The notes under the pieces were generated by a model. It worked only from the letters and a program-made list of their open reading frames with translations. It was not told the DNA's origin and ran no database searches. Shown piece by piece: positions 8,256 through 17,090 of a stretch of 64,000 nt of DNA. This DNA comes from an uncultured Aquimarina sp. (GTDB lineage: Bacteria > Bacteroidota > Bacteroidia > Flavobacteriales > Flavobacteriaceae). Numbering within the stretch: position 1 is the first letter of the stretch; each line of letters begins with the position of its first letter. The stretch lies in contig CANMKX010000015.1 in the NCBI GenBank assembly GCA_947498595.1, forward strand, positions 54,624 to 118,623, read 5' to 3'. Position numbers and translations under genes: made by a program.

Positions 8256-8726
8256 ATGACAGCACACAAAAATCATGAAGGGTTGATGCTCTTCAAAAAA
8301 TTATCTGCTATAATAACAGGGTTTACTGTAGCAGATATAGAAGGTACTGGTATGGCAAAAACATACTTGGATGTAATAAAAAAGGAATTAGGCGAAGTCT
8401 GGACAAAACAATTACTCATAACGTTATCACGATATGATCTAGATCGAGTGCTTAAAAACAATGATCATGTAAAAAAAGCTACCATAAACTCTGTAGGAAT
8501 AGAAGAAGTATTACATGACAAAAAGTATAGTGATCAAATTAAACTCATAATTTATTTGTGGTATACAGGTCAATGGAATGGAGCAAACCCTTATATCATA
8601 TCTTCAGCAGCATATATTGAAGGATTTATTTGGAAAGCTATCGGTGCGCACCCAATGGGAGCAAAACAACCCGGATTTGATACTTGGTCATTTCCTCCAT
8701 TAACTTTTTCATCCACTTTAAAATAA
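8256..8726 (+). CDS. small subunit of a GMC-type FAD dehydrogenase (sorbitol/glucose dehydrogenase small-subunit family)
   Basis: 156 residues. The C-terminal half carries the family pattern LWYTGQWNG, AYIEGFIWKAIGAHPMGA and a Trp-rich end (TWSFPP), which matches the membrane-bound FAD sorbitol dehydrogenase small-subunit family (PF12318). Known members are chaperone-like subunits needed to fold and export the catalytic GMC subunit, and they carry a Tat signal. Here the N-terminus (MTAHKNHEGLMLFKK) has no twin arginine and no hydrophobic export segment, so the complex probably stays in the cytoplasm. The GMC gene starts 5 bases after this stop codon, in keeping with co-folding. Confidence 0.7.
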   Translation: MTAHKNHEGLMLFKKLSAIITGFTVADIEGTGMAKTYLDVIKKELGEVWTKQLLITLSRYDLDRVLKNNDHVKKATINSVGIEEVLHDKKYSDQIKLIIYLWYTGQWNGANPYIISSAAYIEGFIWKAIGAHPMGAKQPGFDTWSFPPLTFSSTLK

Positions 8727-8731
8727 AATGT

Positions 8732-10591
8732 ATGTCAGATAAAAAAGAGTATGATGTGATAATTGTGGGAGCAGGTATCACAGGAGCAATTGTTGCCAAT
8801 CAATTAGCAGATAAAGGGCATAAAGTATTGATATTAGAAGCTGGTAGAAAAAAAAGCTTCAATTATGAGAGTTATAGAGAATATTTACATCATTATTATA
8901 CTAATATGATTAAAATTCCAAACTCACCATATCCACAAAATAGAGATGCACCGCAACCATTAGTTACAGATGTAGAAGGGATAAAGGATGGAATTCAACA
9001 GTTTAATTCAAAAGGATATTTTAAACAGAATGGACCAGCACCATTTCAAAGTACATATACACGAGCATTGGGAGGAACCACATTACATTGGCTAGGAACC
9101 TGTTTACGTATGTTACCAAGTGATTTTAAAGAAAAAGATTTATACAATTCTGGAAAAAACTGGCCTATAAGTTATTATGACCTTATGCCATATTATCGCA
9201 TGGCAGAACGTGAAATAGGAGTAGCTGCAGATGTTGAAGAACAAAATTTTTTAGGGATTGAATTTGATAAAGAATATGTGTTTCCTATGAAAAAAGTTCC
9301 ACAAAGTTTTCTAGACAAAACATTAACAAAGTTGACAAAAAATGCTTCGTTTATTTATAAAGATAAAACATATAAATACGAAGTAGTTAGTACACCTCAA
9401 GGACGTAATAGTACTCCTAATCCAGCTTATGATAATGGAAAAGGATACGAACCTGTTGGAGCTGTTGGTAATCCCGATTTAGGACAACGTTGTGAAGGAA
9501 ACTCTTCCTGTGTACCGATTTGTCCTGTACAAGCAAAATATAATGCATTAAAAACATTGCATAAAGCAGTGAAAAAAGGAGTTGTTATACAAGAACAAAG
9601 TGTAGCATCAGAAATTTTATACGATGAAATTACAGGAGATATTACTGGAATTCGTTATAAAAAATATAAACAATTTGAAGATTTAAAAAAAGTATCCGGT
9701 AATTGTGAATACATAGAAAAAGTAATTACAGCTAAGCGTTATGTTTTAGCAGCACATGCAGTAGAAAATGCAAAGCTAATGCTAGCTTCAGGATTTAAGA
9801 ATAAGAATATAGGACAAAATTTAATGGACCATCCAGTATTACTTAGTTGGGGATTAGCACATAAACCTATAGGAGCTTTTAGAGGACCTGGATCAACCTC
9901 AGGAATTCCTAGTTTAAGAGATGGAGAATTTAGAAAAAAACGATCTGCTTTTAGAATTGAAATAGGAAATTGGGGATGGAATTGGCCTACAGGTTCGCCA
10001 ATATCAGAATTGTCTGATGCTTTGGATAAGAATTTATATGGAGACCAATTGAGGAAGTATTTGCTAACCCAAGTACAAAAAGAATTTAGATTAGGTTTCC
10101 TGATAGAACAACAAGCTTTAGCGAATAATAGTGTAACTATCGATGATCGTTATAGAGATGAATTAGGAAACTATCGCCCGATTATTAATTACAATATTAC
10201 AGATCACGAAAAAGAAGGAATGCTTGCAGCAAAAGCTTTTACAGAACAATTTTTTGAAACTATAGGAGGAGAAAATAAAACAAAATATAAACCTGAAAAT
10301 GGAGGATATATAGAGTATAAAAATGAAAGTTTGTGGTGGCAAGGTGCAGGACATCTTGCAGGAACACATATTATGGGAACAAATGCTGAAAATTCTGTAG
10401 TAGATAAAAATCAACGATGCCATGAACATAAAAATTTGTTTTTAGTCGGATGTGGTAATATGCCTACTATGGGAACATCAAACCCAACGCTTACAGTTGC
10501 AGCTTTATCATTCTGGGCAGCAGAAACAATTAATGAAGATTTAAAAGAAATGAATCAATTAAAAGAAAAAGAAGATGTTAGATATCTGTAA
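8732..10591 (+). CDS. GMC oxidoreductase with predicted 3Fe-4S motif
   Basis: 619 residues from the ATG at 8732; a longer frame from 8684 overlaps the upstream gene and adds an unrelated N-terminus. FAD fold: VIIVGAGITGAIVANQ (about 9-24). GMC C-terminal domain: GHLAGTHIMGTN, then GTSNPTLTVAAL near the end. Cys254-x5-Cys260-x3-Cys264 (RCEGNSSCVPIC) has the same spacing as the cysteines that hold the 3Fe-4S cluster in bacterial FAD-glucose dehydrogenase catalytic subunits, so this is probably an electron-transferring dehydrogenase rather than a simple oxidase. Those enzymes also have a cytochrome c subunit; none is encoded here. The preceding gene is its small subunit, and the 3' end overlaps the ferritin-like gene by 17 bases. 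Substrate unknown. Confidence 0.8.
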   Translation: MSDKKEYDVIIVGAGITGAIVANQLADKGHKVLILEAGRKKSFNYESYREYLHHYYTNMIKIPNSPYPQNRDAPQPLVTDVEGIKDGIQQFNSKGYFKQNGPAPFQSTYTRALGGTTLHWLGTCLRMLPSDFKEKDLYNSGKNWPISYYDLMPYYRMAEREIGVAADVEEQNFLGIEFDKEYVFPMKKVPQSFLDKTLTKLTKNASFIYKDKTYKYEVVSTPQGRNSTPNPAYDNGKGYEPVGAVGNPDLGQRCEGNSSCVPICPVQAKYNALKTLHKAVKKGVVIQEQSVASEILYDEITGDITGIRYKKYKQFEDLKKVSGNCEYIEKVITAKRYVLAAHAVENAKLMLASGFKNKNIGQNLMDHPVLLSWGLAHKPIGAFRGPGSTSGIPSLRDGEFRKKRSAFRIEIGNWGWNWPTGSPISELSDALDKNLYGDQLRKYLLTQVQKEFRLGFLIEQQALANNSVTIDDRYRDELGNYRPIINYNITDHEKEGMLAAKAFTEQFFETIGGENKTKYKPENGGYIEYKNESLWWQGAGHLAGTHIMGTNAENSVVDKNQRCHEHKNLFLVGCGNMPTMGTSNPTLTVAALSFWAAETINEDLKEMNQLKEKEDVRYL

Positions 10592-11684
10592 AAAACGCTT
10601 GTTTAAAAATTTACAAACAGCAATCGAATTAGAACATTCTACAATACCTCCATATTTGGCAGCAATGTTTACGATTAATCAAGATACAAATCCTTTTGCA
10701 TATCAGGTAATTAGAAGCGTAGTGATGGAAGAAATGTTGCATATGACTTTGGCTTGTAATGTATTAAATGCATTAGGAGGAAGCCCTTATATTGATCAAC
10801 CTAAATTTATACCAGAATATCCTACTCGACTAAACTTTGATGGAAGGGATTTTGATGTAAATTTAGCGAAATTCTCAAAAGCAGCAATAGAAACCTTTCT
10901 TGAAATAGAAAAACCAGATGAAATCAAATTAAATCTGAAAGGAGAAGGGAAAAAACAATTACCTCATGAAATTGATATATCTAAAAAGACAATAGGAGAG
11001 TTCTATGAAGTAGTAAAAGAACAGCTAGTAGGATTAGTAAATGAACACGGTGAAGCAATTATTTTTAATGGAGATCTAGCAAACCAAATACATCCCGAGG
11101 CTTATTATGGAGCAGGAGGCGAAATTATTGTTGTACATAATCTAGAAACAGCATTATTAGCTATAGATATAATTGTAGATCAAGGAGAAGGTGTTCCCGA
11201 TTCTATTTATGATGGAGACGAATTGTATTTTGGAGAAGAACAAGAAGTCGCTCATTATTTTAGATTTAATGAAATTTATTTAGAAAAAAAATATAAAGAA
11301 GGAGATACACCTAATAAACCGCCATCAGGAGCTAATGTTAAGATACGCTGGGATGCTGTAAAAGATATGGTTCCAAATCCTAAAGCAATCGCATATCCAG
11401 AAGGAAGTCCAGCACGTATTAAAGGAGATGAATTCAATCAATTATATTCACACTTCTTGAGATTATTACACTTAACATTTAATGGAGAACCAACTTTAAT
11501 GAGTAAAGCTGTAGGGATGATGTATCAAATGAAATATATAGCAGACGAGCTATTAAATATACAGATTTCGAAAAACTCGACTCAGGTGATGGGGCCACCA
11601 TTTGAGTATATTCCACTTAAAAATCGTATATTAGATTTCGATTGGTTGATACCAGAACTCAAAGCTGTTATCGAAAAGGTATAG
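10575..11684 (+). CDS. ferritin-like protein of the VioB-associated family
   Basis: 369 residues. The N-terminal half is a ferritin-like four-helix bundle of the type found in VioB and in free-standing proteins (PF12902). It has helix 1 with IELEHSTIPPYL (Glu18, Glu20, His21) and helix 2 with VMEEMLHMTLACNVLNALGG (Glu52, Glu53, His56), which gives an ExxH-type di-metal site. The C-terminal part (about 230-369) is less recognisable. In violacein biosynthesis the much larger VioB joins two imines made by an amino-acid oxidase; stand-alone relatives are mostly uncharacterised. The start overlaps the GMC gene by 17 bases, so translation is coupled. The amino-acid-oxidase fusion nearby makes a shared imine or keto-acid pathway plausible, but this is inference. 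Confidence 0.75.
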   Translation: MLDICKKRLFKNLQTAIELEHSTIPPYLAAMFTINQDTNPFAYQVIRSVVMEEMLHMTLACNVLNALGGSPYIDQPKFIPEYPTRLNFDGRDFDVNLAKFSKAAIETFLEIEKPDEIKLNLKGEGKKQLPHEIDISKKTIGEFYEVVKEQLVGLVNEHGEAIIFNGDLANQIHPEAYYGAGGEIIVVHNLETALLAIDIIVDQGEGVPDSIYDGDELYFGEEQEVAHYFRFNEIYLEKKYKEGDTPNKPPSGANVKIRWDAVKDMVPNPKAIAYPEGSPARIKGDEFNQLYSHFLRLLHLTFNGEPTLMSKAVGMMYQMKYIADELLNIQISKNSTQVMGPPFEYIPLKNRILDFDWLIPELKAVIEKV

Positions 11685-11818
11685 TGTTTTTATCAAAAAG
11701 AACACAAGAACTTGAAAAATAAAAACTTACATTGTTACTTGAGTTCGAGAGCGTTTGTTATGGGTTGAAACATAATAGAACATCAGATCCCTTGGACTCA
11801 AGTTATTTTAATATTAAA

Positions 11819-12319
11819 CTATACACGACTTAAAGAATCTAACAATTTTAATAAAGTAGGCATACGATACATTCCTTTCATGGATTGAATATGTTGCGCA
11901 GCAGAAGATAGTTCCATACCAAGTGCGGTAATATATAAAGCCTTTTTGCTTTCGCCACGATAGACCGCTTTTTTTAGTTGATCGATGGCCGTAAAATTAT
12001 TTTTTGCAACCCCTATAACTGCATAACGTTTGTTAAACTCATTAAATAAATAACCACCAAGTCCTAACTTACCATTATCATCTAATAGAACATAACCATC
12101 AACAATTAAAATATCATTTTCTTGAAGAGTTACCTTTTTTAAGATGCTAATTATACAAGGGAGTTCTCTTTTATAAAAAGCTCCGCTCTCATAGTCACTA
12201 ATTCCTTCTAGAGTTTCGTCAAGTTCAATAGTCGGATTTTCATCTAACCAATCATTAAAACCTAAACAAACTGTTTTAGCTTTGTTGTCAAAATAATAAG
12301 TGTCAAATGCGTAAATCAT
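11819..12319 (-). CDS. short endonuclease V-like protein
   Basis: 166 residues, against about 220 for E. coli endonuclease V. The three acidic positions of the family appear in order: Asp6 in AFDTYYF, Glu52 in FYKRELP and Asp74 in LIVDGYVLL. Family flanking patterns are also present (GAFYKRELPC; DDNGKLGLGGYLF). Endonuclease V cleaves next to deaminated bases (inosine) in DNA or RNA. The HP pair after the second Asp motif is missing and the C-terminus is short, so specificity may differ. It runs convergently with the ferritin-like gene and leads into a block of nucleic-acid genes ending in McrBC. Confidence 0.65.
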   Translation of the reverse strand: MIYAFDTYYFDNKAKTVCLGFNDWLDENPTIELDETLEGISDYESGAFYKRELPCIISILKKVTLQENDILIVDGYVLLDDNGKLGLGGYLFNEFNKRYAVIGVAKNNFTAIDQLKKAVYRGESKKALYITALGMELSSAAQHIQSMKGMYRMPTLLKLLDSLSRV

Positions 12320-12347
12320 AATATGTAGTAATTAAGAAAAAGTAAAT

Positions 12348-12734
12348 TTATGCTTCACCAAGATATACCCAATGATTATTTTCTTTGATGAATTTAGAAT
12401 TTTCATGTATAATTTGTAATTGTCCTTTCTCAAAGAAAAAAGCTTTAAACTCTACTGTTCCTTCGGTGTCATCGACTTGTCCTTTAGTCGTATGAAGTAC
12501 TTCTAATTTTACCCATTGTACAGCTTTTGCCCATCTAACGATTTCTTTTTTTTCATGAGTTGGGCGTGTACTACTATGATGACTAATCATAAGATAATTT
12601 CCGTTTGCTTTAACAAATGCACTATAGCGAGAGCGCATTAAATCTTCAGCAGTAATTACTTTATGAATATCGGTATGAATAGGAGCACAACAATTAGTAT
12701 AAGTATTGGTACGACCACAGTAGCAATTAGTCAT
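12348..12734 (-). CDS. YchJ-like protein with N-terminal SEC-C type zinc motif
   Basis: 128 residues from the ATG at 12734. An ATG at 12758 would add eight residues, but 12734 lies in ATGACTAA, where the stop of the upstream small gene overlaps the start, and it puts the metal motif at the very N-terminus as in relatives. The motif is CYCGRTNTYTNCC, followed by the conserved AEDLMRSRYSAF and a middle NTF2-like fold (RWAKAVQWVKLEVL, VEFKAFF). YchJ/UPF0225 proteins have no firm function. Translational coupling ties it to the basic 55-residue protein. Confidence 0.75.
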   Translation of the reverse strand: MTNCYCGRTNTYTNCCAPIHTDIHKVITAEDLMRSRYSAFVKANGNYLMISHHSSTRPTHEKKEIVRWAKAVQWVKLEVLHTTKGQVDDTEGTVEFKAFFFEKGQLQIIHENSKFIKENNHWVYLGEA

Positions 12735-12894
12735 CTTTGTTAGTTTTTTGCTGTTCATGCATTTTCTGAACTAATGCTTTTAATCGAGTAGCTCTGTCTT
12801 CTTTTTCTTTACGGAGCTTGTTTTTCTTTTGATTCATTAGTTTGGTATGCTTGGCTTTATTTCGCGTATTTTTTTGTTTACCTGCTTTTGCCAT
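12727..12894 (-). CDS. 55-residue very basic small protein, coupled to the YchJ-like gene
   Basis: An intact frame from ATG (complement of 12892-12894) to TAA. It encodes MAKAGKQKNTRNKAKHTKLM and then a Lys/Arg/Gln-rich stretch predicted to be helical, ending in KTNKDD. The last bases overlap the first codons of the next gene in the form ATGACTAA. Composition suggests nucleic-acid or ribosome binding. I do not recognise a family. The overlap with a well-supported gene start is the main evidence that it is real. Confidence 0.55.
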   Translation of the reverse strand: MAKAGKQKNTRNKAKHTKLMNQKKNKLRKEKEDRATRLKALVQKMHEQQKTNKDD

Positions 12895-13053
12895 AAATAA
12901 TGATTATGATGTAAAATTAGAAAAATCAATGGATAATTTTAATCAATTATACATAACATTAATTAAAAAATAAGAAGAAGTTGAAAATGAAATAGATTAA
13001 GTTTCCTTAGAAATGTTTTAATTTAAAGAAAAATAAAAAGTAATATAGAATAA

Positions 13054-13725
13054 TCAACCTTTCCATTGCCTCATAACACGTACAATATCACTTTTAACAT
13101 CAGATCGTATTTCTTTTTTCCTTTTCCCTTTTCCAAATTGATTGTCATAGTCCGTTTCTATATGTCTGATATGTGCTTCGACAGCTAGATCAATCATTTT
13201 AGCATCAAATTCTTTAGCGTCCGCAGTACGACCTACACGACCACTGTATTTTTCACATGCGTGTAATGCAATTTCAAATTCTCTTTTTTCTGGACAAAAG
13301 GGATAACGATGCCGAATTGCATAAGCAAATAAAACAATATATTCTTTATCTTTTTGTTCACGAATAATAGCCGCTTTTCTATTTTTTTCGGCACGGATAG
13401 CTTGATCTTGTTCACATTCAAAACGAGCTTTTTCAATAGCTTGATCTTCTACAAATTGCCCTTTTCGTTGAAAACGTTTTCTACGAGCATTCCACTCCCA
13501 TAAAACAGCACAAAGCGTAGAATGTTTTTTTGACCTTCTCGTCATTGCCGCATTCCCTGGAGCTAATAATGTATAATTGGTAAATGGAGAACAATAAAAA
13601 CAAATTCCTTTATGATTTTCACTTTCGGCAACATATGGATGCCCTTTACGTATTGGACGTTTACAATTAGCGCATGTAAGCTTTTCTTTTTTGGTTAAGA
13701 AAATATTTTGTGATGTTGTAGCCAC
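13054..13725 (-). CDS. DUF2293-containing protein
   Basis: 223 residues. The N-terminus has a zinc-ribbon-like CANCKRPIRKG and a second CFYC (about residues 18-45). A charged helical middle (about 75-125) leads to a C-terminal domain with AVEAHIRHIETDYDNQF and DVKSDIVRVMRQWKG, which matches the DUF2293 pattern (HxxTxYD followed by a basic C-terminus). Function is unknown. The zinc ribbon and basic character suggest RNA or DNA contact. It lies between the YchJ-like pair and mcrC on the same strand. Confidence 0.65.
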   Translation of the reverse strand: MATTSQNIFLTKKEKLTCANCKRPIRKGHPYVAESENHKGICFYCSPFTNYTLLAPGNAAMTRRSKKHSTLCAVLWEWNARRKRFQRKGQFVEDQAIEKARFECEQDQAIRAEKNRKAAIIREQKDKEYIVLFAYAIRHRYPFCPEKREFEIALHACEKYSGRVGRTADAKEFDAKMIDLAVEAHIRHIETDYDNQFGKGKRKKEIRSDVKSDIVRVMRQWKG

Positions 13726-13789
13726 GATATAATATATTGGAAGACGAAAATAGGAAAAATATACTTCTTAAAAATGAGATAAGTAATGG

Positions 13790-15013
13790 TTAACTAAATT
13801 CTAATTGATGTAGAATTTGAGTTGCTATAGTCGAATCTAGAAGATTGTTTTTATCCAAAACTGATACATAGCATAATTTGCAGTAATGAGTATTGTCGTC
13901 TTGAGTGTGAAATGGATGAAATTGGTTTTTATCAGAAACACCGGGGTAGAGCAATATTACTTTATGTGCATTCCATAAACGAGCGTAACTGTACATTTGA
14001 CGTAAATCATGTATAGAAGCTTTGTTGTTTATAGGTATTTTCCATTTGGTATCTATAATGTATGTTTCTTTAGTTTGATTGTTGGTTATAATGATATCTG
14101 GAGCGACACGTTGCGAAAGCCAGAATTTTTTAGATGATTGTTTATGAATACTGTATTGAGATTGTTGTAGTACAGTATTTCTTTTTAATTGTATATAAAT
14201 GAATTCTTCCCATAATTGGTTCATGTCAAAAAGTAATGAGAACATTTTTTCTTGACCTACTTTTATATTAGGAGAGTGGTTACGTAAAATTAGTTTAGCT
14301 AATTCAAAAGCTTCTTGATAGGGAGCTGTCTTACGATCAAATCGGATGCTATCAAAAGCATGAGTGTTGATTTTTGAAGTAGCATAAATTTCTGGAAATG
14401 AAATAGCAACCCTATGAGTAAGTGTATGCAATCTCGTACCGTGCGTATATCGCTTAACAACTGTAATCGCTTGATATAAAATTTGATGTAGTAAATGATT
14501 AGTGTCATAAACTTGATGCGTTGTATAAAAACGTTCTTTATGTACCAAGTTGCGATGTAGATTTTGAGCAAATTCTAATTTTCCTTTTAAAGCTTTGGTA
14601 TTGGTGGTTTGCTTTCGATATTTTTTAATAAAACCTTTTTGAATTAAGAGTTCTATTTGATTGAGATATCGTTCAAAATAAAGATCTAATAAATTAAGGT
14701 TTTGTTTAGCTACTTGCGCAAAACCATTTGTGTTTATTTTGATACGATTGCAAGCTTTTAGCATAGGAATCAAAACATTTTGCCATTTTGCTTGCGTATC
14801 GTTTTTATCTGCTTTGGGATGAATCTCGATTAAAATATCATCTACTTGAATAACTCCTACATATTGTTTGAATTTTAAACCATTGTGTAAGATATCAAAG
14901 TATTTACCTTGATGTAGAGTGTTGAGTTTTACAAAAGCTTGCCAATGAGCGTAGGTGAAACCTTGTTCATTAATAAGTAATCGTTCGTGCTCGTATTTTT
15001 GTATGCTTTTCAA
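13790..15013 (-). CDS. mcrC: McrC, nuclease subunit of a McrBC type IV restriction system
   Basis: 407 residues. The C-terminal PD-(D/E)xK nuclease core is visible as Pro305-Asp306 (RVAPDIIIT), then Asp321-x-Lys323 (YIIDTKWK). The N-terminal region contains the McrC-typical GKYFDILHNGLKFKQYVGVI. McrC partners the GTP-driven McrB ring to cut DNA with modified cytosines. It lies 13 bases after mcrB and is surely co-transcribed. Length fits the family and no damage is seen. Confidence 0.88.
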   Translation of the reverse strand: MKSIQKYEHERLLINEQGFTYAHWQAFVKLNTLHQGKYFDILHNGLKFKQYVGVIQVDDILIEIHPKADKNDTQAKWQNVLIPMLKACNRIKINTNGFAQVAKQNLNLLDLYFERYLNQIELLIQKGFIKKYRKQTTNTKALKGKLEFAQNLHRNLVHKERFYTTHQVYDTNHLLHQILYQAITVVKRYTHGTRLHTLTHRVAISFPEIYATSKINTHAFDSIRFDRKTAPYQEAFELAKLILRNHSPNIKVGQEKMFSLLFDMNQLWEEFIYIQLKRNTVLQQSQYSIHKQSSKKFWLSQRVAPDIIITNNQTKETYIIDTKWKIPINNKASIHDLRQMYSYARLWNAHKVILLYPGVSDKNQFHPFHTQDDNTHYCKLCYVSVLDKNNLLDSTIATQILHQLEFS

Positions 15014-15026
15014 TGTAGAATAAGAA

Positions 15027-17090
15027 TTAAGGTAGCAATTGATTTATAGCTTCAATGATATTTTCTGAAGTTAATTGCTTGATTTGAAAATTGATGTTTT
15101 CAAAATCATCTTTCCCGTCATAGTCAAAATTAAATTGAGTTTTAATGACCTTTTTTTCTATAAAACCATTTCCTAGAATCAATCCAATTTTACCATAATC
15201 ATTATAGAAATATTCTTGTAATAACGGAAGGATATTGTTTGTGAAAGTAGCTGCTAATTCTTCTGCGGTATGTATATTTAAAAAATAAGAGTGACCTATA
15301 GTATGATCTCTATCTAATAGAACTTGAATACGTTGGTTGATAATGGTAAGTACATCTACAAGAGTTTGTTCTTTTTTAAAGAATAAGCTAGCACTAATGT
15401 TTTCTATATTCTTTTGGAGTACATCAATATCTGGCATCATTTCTACAAAAGAAAAACGTCTACGTAATGCAGTATCCAAAGCTTCTACAGATCGATCTGC
15501 AGTATTCATAGTACCTATGATGTGTAAGTTTTTAGGAACCGAAAATTTTTCTTTAGAATAAGGAAGCGTAACCGAAATAGCCTCAGGATTTCCAGCTCGT
15601 TTATCATGTTCAATTAACGTAATCAATTCGCCAAATATCTGAGAGATGTTACCTCTGTTGATCTCATCAATAATTAAAACATATTTCTTGGCAGTTGTAT
15701 AATCTTTGGTGGTATTGTCTTGAACTAGATTATAGTGATTTATCAAATGACGCAAAATACCTTTCACATAGGAAGGATTGTACATTCCTGTTGTATCTTT
15801 TCCTAAATAAAGTTTTTTGATGTATTCAATAGCAGCTGGGTATTGTGGATTATTTGCTGTAGATTCTTTAGGAGTAATCCTAAAAGTGGAACCTCCGTTA
15901 TAATCAGTAATGAATTTTTTACCTGTATGAGTCTGTAGCTCTTGACTTCCGTTATTCTCAAGATCTTTGATGAAAACTTCTAATGTTTTATCAATACTAT
16001 TAGATTCTTTAGATTCTGCTCGTTCACATATTGATTTAAAGATACCTTTCTTTATTTGATAAATCACTTCTCCAGTATCATTTACCTCAGGTTTTATTCC
16101 TTCAATAAAATCTTCGTAACTCATACTTTGATGAAAAGTTGAAAAAGAAATTTGCCCTTCTTGTATATAAGAATCGAAGCGTTTTTTTAATTCTTTTCTA
16201 GACTGTAGTGATAAAGTGTGTTCATCGATATTTTCAATAATAGACAATGCTTTATTAATAGTATGATACGTTTTACCAGTTCCAGGAGGGCCATATAAAA
16301 TTTGATTGAGAGAATGCGAGGTTTTATAAAGAGTTTGATCATCCTCATTAACTATAGAATTTTCGTGCGAACTATCATAGGGTCTACTAGAATCTTCTTG
16401 TTTTTCTAATGTTATAAAAAGAATGTCTTGAGCTAATATATTATGATGTACGTCAGAGTACGCATCTTCAGGTAATAAAGAAGTAACAATATCTAAAAGT
16501 TCTGAGTCTTTGTTGATATAAAAATGTATCAACTGATCTATTAATTCTAAATAATGAACGTATTTCTCTCCTTTAGACTTGGTTGCTATATTAGCTAACT
16601 TACAAAGTTTACTATAGAGTGTACTTTTATAAAAAGTATATTTCTCTGGATTGAAAAAAGTAAGAAATGTAGCAATGGTTCTTTCATCATGATGGTGCGA
16701 GAGCTTTTTATCAGGCTCTAATTCTCTATATATTTTGAGAGTTTCTTGATCAAAGGTTTTAATACGTTCTGAAAGTGGGTATGATTCATCAAACAAAAAT
16801 TGAAACTGTTGTTTGTAATCATAAGCACGTTCTTTGGTTAAATGCTTAATTACTTGTTTGGCTCCATGATAAATTAAATTTTTATAATCAATAGCATTAA
16901 GATCTTCTGTAAAATTATAAGCATTAGGATCGGGTTTATTGATGTAACGATCTAAAAGTTTCCATTTATAAATTTCTGAACCAAGCCCTTGTTCTTGTAT
17001 CCGTGTTTTATATTGCGTAATTAATGCTTGAATTTTTTGATTCCCCTCGGTGATTGATGATTGTAATAATAAATTAGAATTAGATGCCAT
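15027..17090 (-). CDS. mcrB: McrB, AAA+ GTPase subunit of a McrBC type IV restriction system
   Basis: 687 residues. Residues 1-230 form a variable, mostly helical DNA-recognition part unlike the E. coli McrB N-domain. The AAA+ domain has Walker A GPPGTGKT at 267-274, the McrB signature STFHQSMSYEDFIEGIKP, Walker B VLIIDEINRGNISQIFGE, and IIGTMNTADRSVEALDTALR with the arginine RRRF after it. McrB binds modified DNA and, with McrC, restricts incoming modified DNA. The N-domain decides which modification is read and cannot be inferred here. Start: first ATG after a non-coding stretch. Confidence 0.88.
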   Translation of the reverse strand: MASNSNLLLQSSITEGNQKIQALITQYKTRIQEQGLGSEIYKWKLLDRYINKPDPNAYNFTEDLNAIDYKNLIYHGAKQVIKHLTKERAYDYKQQFQFLFDESYPLSERIKTFDQETLKIYRELEPDKKLSHHHDERTIATFLTFFNPEKYTFYKSTLYSKLCKLANIATKSKGEKYVHYLELIDQLIHFYINKDSELLDIVTSLLPEDAYSDVHHNILAQDILFITLEKQEDSSRPYDSSHENSIVNEDDQTLYKTSHSLNQILYGPPGTGKTYHTINKALSIIENIDEHTLSLQSRKELKKRFDSYIQEGQISFSTFHQSMSYEDFIEGIKPEVNDTGEVIYQIKKGIFKSICERAESKESNSIDKTLEVFIKDLENNGSQELQTHTGKKFITDYNGGSTFRITPKESTANNPQYPAAIEYIKKLYLGKDTTGMYNPSYVKGILRHLINHYNLVQDNTTKDYTTAKKYVLIIDEINRGNISQIFGELITLIEHDKRAGNPEAISVTLPYSKEKFSVPKNLHIIGTMNTADRSVEALDTALRRRFSFVEMMPDIDVLQKNIENISASLFFKKEQTLVDVLTIINQRIQVLLDRDHTIGHSYFLNIHTAEELAATFTNNILPLLQEYFYNDYGKIGLILGNGFIEKKVIKTQFNFDYDGKDDFENINFQIKQLTSENIIEAINQLLP

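Noticed and set aside
8684..8731. Longer N-terminus for the GMC protein
   Set aside because: It would overlap the small-subunit gene and add a non-conserved hydrophobic stretch; the ATG at 8732 directly precedes the FAD fold.
10575..11684. Violacein or related bisindole biosynthesis (naming the gene vioB)
   Set aside because: The protein is about a third of VioB length, and no VioC, VioD or VioE counterpart lies nearby. Only the ferritin-like family link is supported.
11737..11803. ACTTGAGT / ACTCAAGT inverted repeat as a terminator after the ferritin-like gene
   Set aside because: The arms are 8 bp with a loop of about 51 bases and only a short T-rich tail; chance is likely in a gap this long.
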